Shown here one piece after another: positions 15,438-18,854 of a stretch of DNA of 18,854 nucleotides. Source of the stretch: an uncultured Bacteroidota bacterium (GTDB lineage Bacteria; Bacteroidota; Bacteroidia; NS11-12g; UBA9320); contig CAJXLR010000007.1 of NCBI GenBank assembly GCA_913056425.1, positions 1 through 18,854 on the forward strand, read 5' to 3'. The notes beneath the pieces were generated by a model. The model did no database searches. It was given only the letters and a program-made list of their open reading frames with translations, and was not told the DNA's origin. Position 1 is the stretch's first letter, and each line of letters opens with the position of its first letter. A program made the position numbers and the translations under genes.

Positions 15438-16466
15438 ATGAATAGATTGCAACAAACCACATTAACCCTTTTAATTGCGATGGCTACAATACCTGTTAAA
15501 GCTGATATTGACACCACCGGTCGAATTGGACACTGGACATTCTCTGGTGATGCAACTGATCAAACGGTAAACGAAAACGACGGCACCGTTTTTGGGGCTA
15601 CTCTAACTAAAGACAGATTTGGGAACGACGATGAAGCATATTATTTCGATGGCGATGGCGATTATATTGATCTCGGCAAATCAACCTCCATGCGACCAAA
15701 CACTCTCTCTGTAAACCTTTGGTTTCGTTTAGATGACACAACCGACTTTCATGCGATGATAAGCTGTAGACGTTCTGATGTTGGCGAACACGGTATGGAC
15801 ATTTACCACCACAAAGACTTTGGGATCATTACTAGTATGGGTGCCGGTAGCAGTAATAAAGCAATTGGTCATCACACTTTGACAAATTACAACAGTGATG
15901 ATTGGCATATGATTACGTTTGTTTATGACTATAACAAATTACCATATCGATTTGCCACATATATTGATGGGAAATTCCTAGGTTATGAGAATAGAACTGG
16001 ATCTTCCGGAGGATTGAGTGGAACTAATAAATTGACATATGATTCGGACGTTCCATGGATTATAGGTGCAGATGCACAATACTTTGCAAGCTCAAACAAC
16101 CTAGGACCACGCTATTTCAAAGGGGCATTAGACGATATCACAATTTATAACAGAGCTTTATCAGCAGATCAAGTTGATAGTCTTTATAAAGGGCTAATGG
16201 CCAGCACGCGTCAGAACAAACAGGTACTTTTTGATGTTTACCCTAACCCTGCCACAGACCACATAAATATATCTGTTCCCGCACTTAGTAACGAGATGAA
16301 TATAATAGTATACTCACTAGACGGTCGTAAGGTGGTTGAAGAGACTATCATAAGAAGTGACTCTGAGACCCAGCTACCTCTGATGCTAAGACAAGGTATT
16401 TATATCATGGAATTACGAGACAAGAAAATGTCAACCGTCTCAAGGCAAAAAGTTTCTATAAAATAA
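15438..16466 (+). CDS. Secreted LamG-fold protein with type IX secretion sorting domain
   Basis: A 342-residue extracellular protein. It has a Sec signal peptide (cleavage after VKA, about residue 22), then a concanavalin A-like/LamG domain (about 24-250) with characteristic segments AYYFDGDGDYIDLG, SVNLWFRLDD, WHMITFVYD, FATYIDGKFLG and FKGALDDITIYNRALSADQVDSLY. The C-terminus (about 262-342) is a type A Por-secretion sorting domain: VYPNPATDHINIS, VYSLDGRKV and QGIYIMELRDKK. Such proteins pass the Sec system, are exported through T9SS and are often attached to the surface; LamG domains usually bind glycans. No catalytic domain is present, so the role is probably adhesive, but the ligand is unknown. 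No exact promoter box is visible in the 47-bp gap before it. It ends at a strong terminator. Confidence 0.92.
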   Translation: MNRLQQTTLTLLIAMATIPVKADIDTTGRIGHWTFSGDATDQTVNENDGTVFGATLTKDRFGNDDEAYYFDGDGDYIDLGKSTSMRPNTLSVNLWFRLDDTTDFHAMISCRRSDVGEHGMDIYHHKDFGIITSMGAGSSNKAIGHHTLTNYNSDDWHMITFVYDYNKLPYRFATYIDGKFLGYENRTGSSGGLSGTNKLTYDSDVPWIIGADAQYFASSNNLGPRYFKGALDDITIYNRALSADQVDSLYKGLMASTRQNKQVLFDVYPNPATDHINISVPALSNEMNIIVYSLDGRKVVEETIIRSDSETQLPLMLRQGIYIMELRDKKMSTVSRQKVSIK

Positions 16467-16494
16467 AAAAAAAGCAGCCGTAGCTGCTTTTTTT
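16467..16494. terminator. Rho-independent terminator of the LamG gene (possibly bidirectional)
   Basis: AAAGCAGC (16471-16478), loop CGTA and GCTGCTTT (16483-16490) form a hairpin with an A run before it and TTTT after it. It starts directly after the TAA stop. Confidence 0.9.
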
Positions 16495-16518
16495 AATCTA
16501 GATTTTGAGCGCTTCGAT

Positions 16519-16526
16519 TACTTTTG
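16519..16526 (+). promoter_or_regulatory. Thioredoxin-lipoprotein promoter, -7 box
   Basis: TACTTTTG is an exact TAnnTTTG match in the context TTACTTTTGCAGCCC and ends six bases before ATG 16533, so transcription would begin at or just before the start codon. A TTG at 16524 falls in the box and is not the start. Confidence 0.6.
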
Positions 16527-16532
16527 CAGCCC

Positions 16533-16985
16533 ATGAAAACTGTGAGTCGGATTTTACTCGCCATCCTAACCCTTGTGGTACTTATTGTATCCTGTTCTCG
16601 TAATGGATCAGAAACCGAGTCTGACGAGAAAAACGCTTCTGAAACGGTCATCGAATCCGGCTTTAATAATTTAACGGTAGACGAATACAAAGCCTTAGTG
16701 AACAGTCACGAAATAGTGCTTGTTGATTTTTTTGCCACTTGGTGTGGACCTTGCAAGGAAATGGAGCCCCATATGAAAGCTCTCAAAGAGCATTATGGTA
16801 ACGACGTAAAGGTTGTAAAAATTGATGTTGATCGTAACGTTGAAATCGCCAAGGAATTACGGATAACAGGAATGCCTACATTGAAGGGCTACGTAAATGG
16901 CACGGAAGAACATCATAGCATGGGTGGGCTTAACCTAGCCCAACTTAGCAAAATCGTAGACGACCTGAAAGATAAACAGGGATAA
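16533..16985 (+). CDS. Thioredoxin-fold lipoprotein
   Basis: A 150-residue periplasmic or membrane-anchored thiol-disulfide protein. It begins with a lipoprotein signal peptide (hydrophobic residues 6-19, lipobox LIVSC, Cys21), then a 25-residue polar linker and a thioredoxin domain (about 45-148) with the active-site motif WCGPC (Cys71 and Cys74) and the cis-proline GMPT (Pro115). It may reduce or shuffle disulfides of exported proteins or serve cytochrome or peroxide systems. The ATG at 16533 is chosen although the frame is open from a TTG at 16524, because that TTG is part of the -7 box and the ATG begins a canonical signal. A tRNA gene starts 27 bp after the stop. Confidence 0.92.
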   Translation: MKTVSRILLAILTLVVLIVSCSRNGSETESDEKNASETVIESGFNNLTVDEYKALVNSHEIVLVDFFATWCGPCKEMEPHMKALKEHYGNDVKVVKIDVDRNVEIAKELRITGMPTLKGYVNGTEEHHSMGGLNLAQLSKIVDDLKDKQG

Positions 16986-17012
16986 ATATTTGATGCTATA
17001 TTGCGTCGCCTC

Positions 17013-17086
17013 GGGGGGTTAGCTCAGTTGGCTAGAGCGTTTGACTGGCAGTCAAAAGGCCACCGGTTCGAATCCGGTACTCTCCA
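17013..17086 (+). tRNA. tRNA-Ala, anticodon GGC
   Basis: The 74 bases fold into a full cloverleaf: acceptor GGGGGGT/ACTCTCC with the G3-U70 pair that marks alanine tRNA, D stem GCTC/GAGC, anticodon stem TTTGA/TCAAA with loop CTGGCAG (GGC anticodon at 17047-17049), a 5-nt variable loop, and T stem ACCGG/CCGGT with loop TTCGAAT. The discriminator is A17086. The CCA end is not encoded and must be added after transcription. Confidence 0.97.
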
Positions 17087-17089
17087 CAC

Positions 17090-17114
17090 AAACCACCGTA
17101 AGGTGGTTTTTTTT
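17090..17114 (+). terminator. Rho-independent terminator of the tRNA gene
   Basis: AAACCACC (17090-17097), loop GTAA and GGTGGTTT (17102-17109) form a perfect 8-bp stem, with a T run to 17114. It begins four bases after the tRNA. Confidence 0.88.
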
Positions 17115-17161
17115 ATGAACCAACATTTTTGAAGAGGAATAGCGAAAGATAAAACAATGAA

Positions 17162-17196
17162 GCCGTTAGCCGTTAGCCGTTAGCCGTTAGCCGTTA
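17162..17196. repeat. Tandem heptanucleotide GCCGTTA x5
   Basis: Five perfect head-to-tail copies of GCCGTTA, followed by a partial GC. They lie between the tRNA terminator and the beta-barrel gene. The unit length of 7 is not a multiple of three and no ORF spans it. Identical repeats suggest recent or ongoing slippage. Confidence 0.95.
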
Positions 17197-17200
17197 GCAA

Positions 17201-17270
17201 ATTTTCAATTCTGCTTTCCACTTTCAATTCTCCATTTTCAACTTTCCATTTTCAGTTTTCATTTCAAAAC
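17201..17270. repeat. Degenerate 14-bp pyrimidine-rich tandem repeat
   Basis: Copies at 17201-17214, 17220-17233, 17234-17247, 17248-17260 and a partial at 17261-17270 follow the consensus AYTTTCAAYTYTCC. Copies 2 and 3 abut exactly, copy 4 is one base short, and a TTTCC interrupts copies 1 and 2. The run is almost G-free on this strand and ends 12 bp before the next gene's start. Confidence 0.8.
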
Positions 17271-17282
17271 AAAATAGTAAAC

Positions 17283-18092
17283 TTGTCAATACTCAAAACC
17301 ATACTCACACTCGTATTCTGTGTCACATCTTTTACTATCAAAGCACAAACTATCAATACCGATCGTCCTAGTCAGACATTCAGTACTTTAAATCTTCAAA
17401 AAGGTCAATTCCAAGTTGAAACAGGTGTACAACGTTCAGTACTGAGATTCTCCCCAATAGATAGTCGACAACCCGGAACCTATGTTTCTCAATCGAGCAA
17501 GTGGGATATCCCAAACGTAGCACTGCGTTGGGGTTTGTCAGACTTTTTAGAGCTGCGTTTTGCTACTCAACACGCAATCATTACAGACACGTACACACAC
17601 CCAAACGATTCCATTTCCCCGATGTCAAACCCTTGGGACTTTGGCAGTCCGGAATTTGGGGTCAAGTTCAAATTTCTACACTTAGAAGAGAAGAACATCC
17701 ATGGAGGCATGGTAATGCATGTAGGTCTACCATCCAGTGAATCGAACATTGGCTCCGATAAGTCATACTTTTTCTATGCCCTAAACTTTAGCTATCCAAT
17801 TGGAGAAAAATCCTCGTTGGCCCACACGGTTCAGTTAAGTCAAATCGACGACACAGAGATGTTCAAGTTCACCGCCATGTATTCAAAAGAGCTTACTGAA
17901 AACACCCAGCTGTTCTTTGAGTTTTATCGAGACATTGTTCCGAAAGGAAAAGGAATTACCAGCTCATATTTCGACTTGGGATTGACGCACAGACTCACAG
18001 ATAAATTACAACTGGATTGGCATTACGGACATGGGCTAAACCAGAGTTTCAATATGATGGGTCTTGGGTTTAGCAGCCTTATCAGCCAGTAA
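17283..18092 (+). CDS. Outer-membrane beta-barrel protein (PF13557, phenol-degradation MetA-like 'transporter' family)
   Basis: The 269-residue exported protein begins with a signal peptide (hydrophobic SILKTILTLVFCVTSF, cleavage about IKAQ) and then TINTDRPSQTFSTLNLQKGQ, a start typical of the PF13557 outer-membrane family. Alternating strand patterns, such as LELRFATQHAIIT, GVKFKFLH and AHTVQLSQI, run to the end, which closes on GLGFSSLISQ. The role is unknown; members are predicted outer-membrane channels. The start is a TTG (17283), because no ATG lies in frame upstream near it and the first internal ATG would remove the signal peptide. No clear ribosome site is seen. The two tandem repeats above lie directly upstream, with no exact -7 box between, so its promoter is not identified. 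Confidence 0.8.
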   Translation: MSILKTILTLVFCVTSFTIKAQTINTDRPSQTFSTLNLQKGQFQVETGVQRSVLRFSPIDSRQPGTYVSQSSKWDIPNVALRWGLSDFLELRFATQHAIITDTYTHPNDSISPMSNPWDFGSPEFGVKFKFLHLEEKNIHGGMVMHVGLPSSESNIGSDKSYFFYALNFSYPIGEKSSLAHTVQLSQIDDTEMFKFTAMYSKELTENTQLFFEFYRDIVPKGKGITSSYFDLGLTHRLTDKLQLDWHYGHGLNQSFNMMGLGFSSLISQ

Positions 18093-18269
18093 TTACTTGT
18101 ATTCTTCTCGCTGGGTTGGATAATCAACCACCTTGGAGATTCGATTTGCACGCTATGGGTCATGCGTGTATCTTTCTGTCAGGGGAGGAAGGGCTATGCC
18201 CCACGCCGACCAAAATTCAGGATCAATATGAGTAGACAACCATTCCAAAAAAACCACTCACACTCACAC
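18093..18269. other. Noncoding gap between the barrel gene and recG
   Basis: The 177-bp gap separates convergent genes. It holds weak hairpins only (GGGC-TAT-GCCC near 18189-18200; CACGC/GCGTG near 18150-18171) without a T run, so neither gene has a convincing terminator here. No ORF or RNA gene is supported. Confidence 0.6.
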
Positions 18270-18272
18270 TCA
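18255..18272. repeat. Short tandem CACTCA x3 at the recG stop
   Basis: Three head-to-tail copies of CACTCA (18255-18272). On the minus strand they read TGAGTG. The recG stop TGA (18272-18270) lies at the start of the run as read on that strand, so extra copies would not change the protein. Confidence 0.6.
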
Positions 18273-18854
18273 ACTCACCCTACCCCAATCGACAAAACCT
18301 CTTCGTTGCCTAATGAGTTCCCGAAAAGCTTTGTTTAACGAATTTGTCAGATTAGGATCTTTCTGTAGCATGTCGTACGCAACAAAACGCGCACGCTCGA
18401 GCAAATCAGCGTCTTTTGTAATACTGGCTAGTTTTAAGTCAAGCAAACCACTTTGACGCGTTCCTTCGATATCACCAGGACCTCTCAATTTCAAATCATA
18501 CTCAGCAATTTCAAAACCATCCGTGGTTTCCACCATTGCCGCTAAGCGATCTTTGGCCACATTCGATACTTTGTTACCGGTCATTAAAATACAATACGAT
18601 TGATTGCCTCCACGACCTACCCTACCGCGCAATTGATGCAATTGTGCCAACCCAAACTTCTCCGCATTTTCAATAATCATGACCGTTGCGTTTGGCACGT
18701 TAATTCCAACCTCTATCACTGTTGTTGAAACTAATATTTGACTTACACCGTTCTTAAATCGCTCCATTACGGCATCTTTCTCCTCAGGTTTCATGCGACC
18801 ATGAAGCATGTCTACTTGATATTTTGGTCGCTCAAAAAACTGCACCAATTGGTC
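18270..18854 (-). CDS. recG: ATP-dependent DNA helicase RecG, C-terminal part (cut by the window edge)
   Basis: RecG is a superfamily 2 helicase that remodels stalled forks and Holliday junctions. Only the last 194 residues are in the window; the frame is open to the edge (beginning DQLVQFFERP), so the start and motor domain 1 lie outside. Visible helicase motifs are ILVSTTVIEVGINVPNA (motif V region) and QLHQLRGRVGRGG (motif VI), followed by the RecG-specific C-terminal segment LKLRGPGDIEGTRQSG and the final RRGFVDWGRVS. The protein ends normally with TGA, so this is a boundary cut and not a truncation. It faces the barrel gene tail to tail. Confidence 0.96.
   Translation of the reverse strand, partial: DQLVQFFERPKYQVDMLHGRMKPEEKDAVMERFKNGVSQILVSTTVIEVGINVPNATVMIIENAEKFGLAQLHQLRGRVGRGGNQSYCILMTGNKVSNVAKDRLAAMVETTDGFEIAEYDLKLRGPGDIEGTRQSGLLDLKLASITKDADLLERARFVAYDMLQKDPNLTNSLNKAFRELIRQRRGFVDWGRVS

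Noticed and set aside
16524..16526. TTG as start of the thioredoxin lipoprotein
   Set aside because: It is inside the -7 box, and ATG 16533 begins a canonical lipoprotein signal peptide.
17162..17270. CRISPR array
   Set aside because: The repeats are 7 and 14 bp, directly abutting, without unique spacers, and no cas gene is present.
17278..17285. TAAACTTG as a -7 promoter box of the barrel gene
   Set aside because: It has a mismatch in the core and overlaps the only usable start codon, so transcription would begin inside the signal-peptide coding region.

Overview
The window looks like chromosomal DNA from a member of the Bacteroidota, most likely order Flavobacteriales. Supporting evidence: SecD and SecF are fused in one 1013-residue protein; one exported protein ends in a type IX secretion (Por) sorting domain; several genes carry exact TAnnTTTG promoter boxes, the Bacteroidota -7 element; ribosome binding sites are A-rich with no clear Shine-Dalgarno; and the gene families (TetR-TolC-adaptor-RND set, M42-type peptidase, tandem 5'-nucleotidase-like genes) are typical of the group. 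The genus cannot be fixed from sequence alone.

Layout. 1-1001: the tail of one gene overlaps a calcineurin-like metallophosphoesterase. 1124-2566: dnaA with a strong terminator. 2618-2796: a stretch bounded by two terminators, with two near-consensus DnaA boxes and a short, possibly degraded ORF. 2845-5886 (-): secDF. 6003-6620 (-): uridine kinase, divergent from a small TfoX-like gene (6679-7017). 7097-13698: one operon of TetR regulator, TolC-type outer-membrane protein, lipoprotein adaptor and RND permease, with a 10+10-bp palindromic candidate operator directly upstream of the promoter and a terminator at its end. 13762-15390: nucleoside deaminase and M42-type aminopeptidase. 15438-16466: LamG-fold T9SS cargo protein. 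16533-16985: thioredoxin-fold lipoprotein. 17013-17086: tRNA-Ala(GGC) with terminator. 17162-17270: two tandem repeats back to back, a 7-bp and a degenerate 14-bp unit. 17283-18092: outer-membrane beta-barrel protein. 18270-18854 (-): C-terminal part of RecG, cut by the window edge.

Functionally this is mostly core housekeeping (replication initiation, protein export, pyrimidine salvage, recombination, a tRNA) around one self-contained drug or solute efflux operon. I found no CRISPR array, transposase, phage gene or recognisable defence system, and I do not claim an undescribed system here. The points most worth checking are the candidate TetR operator, the promoters that nearly touch start codons, the two unlike tandem repeats after the tRNA gene, the Ser-for-Gly change in the DnaA P-loop, and the paired DnaA-box-like sites between dnaA and secDF.
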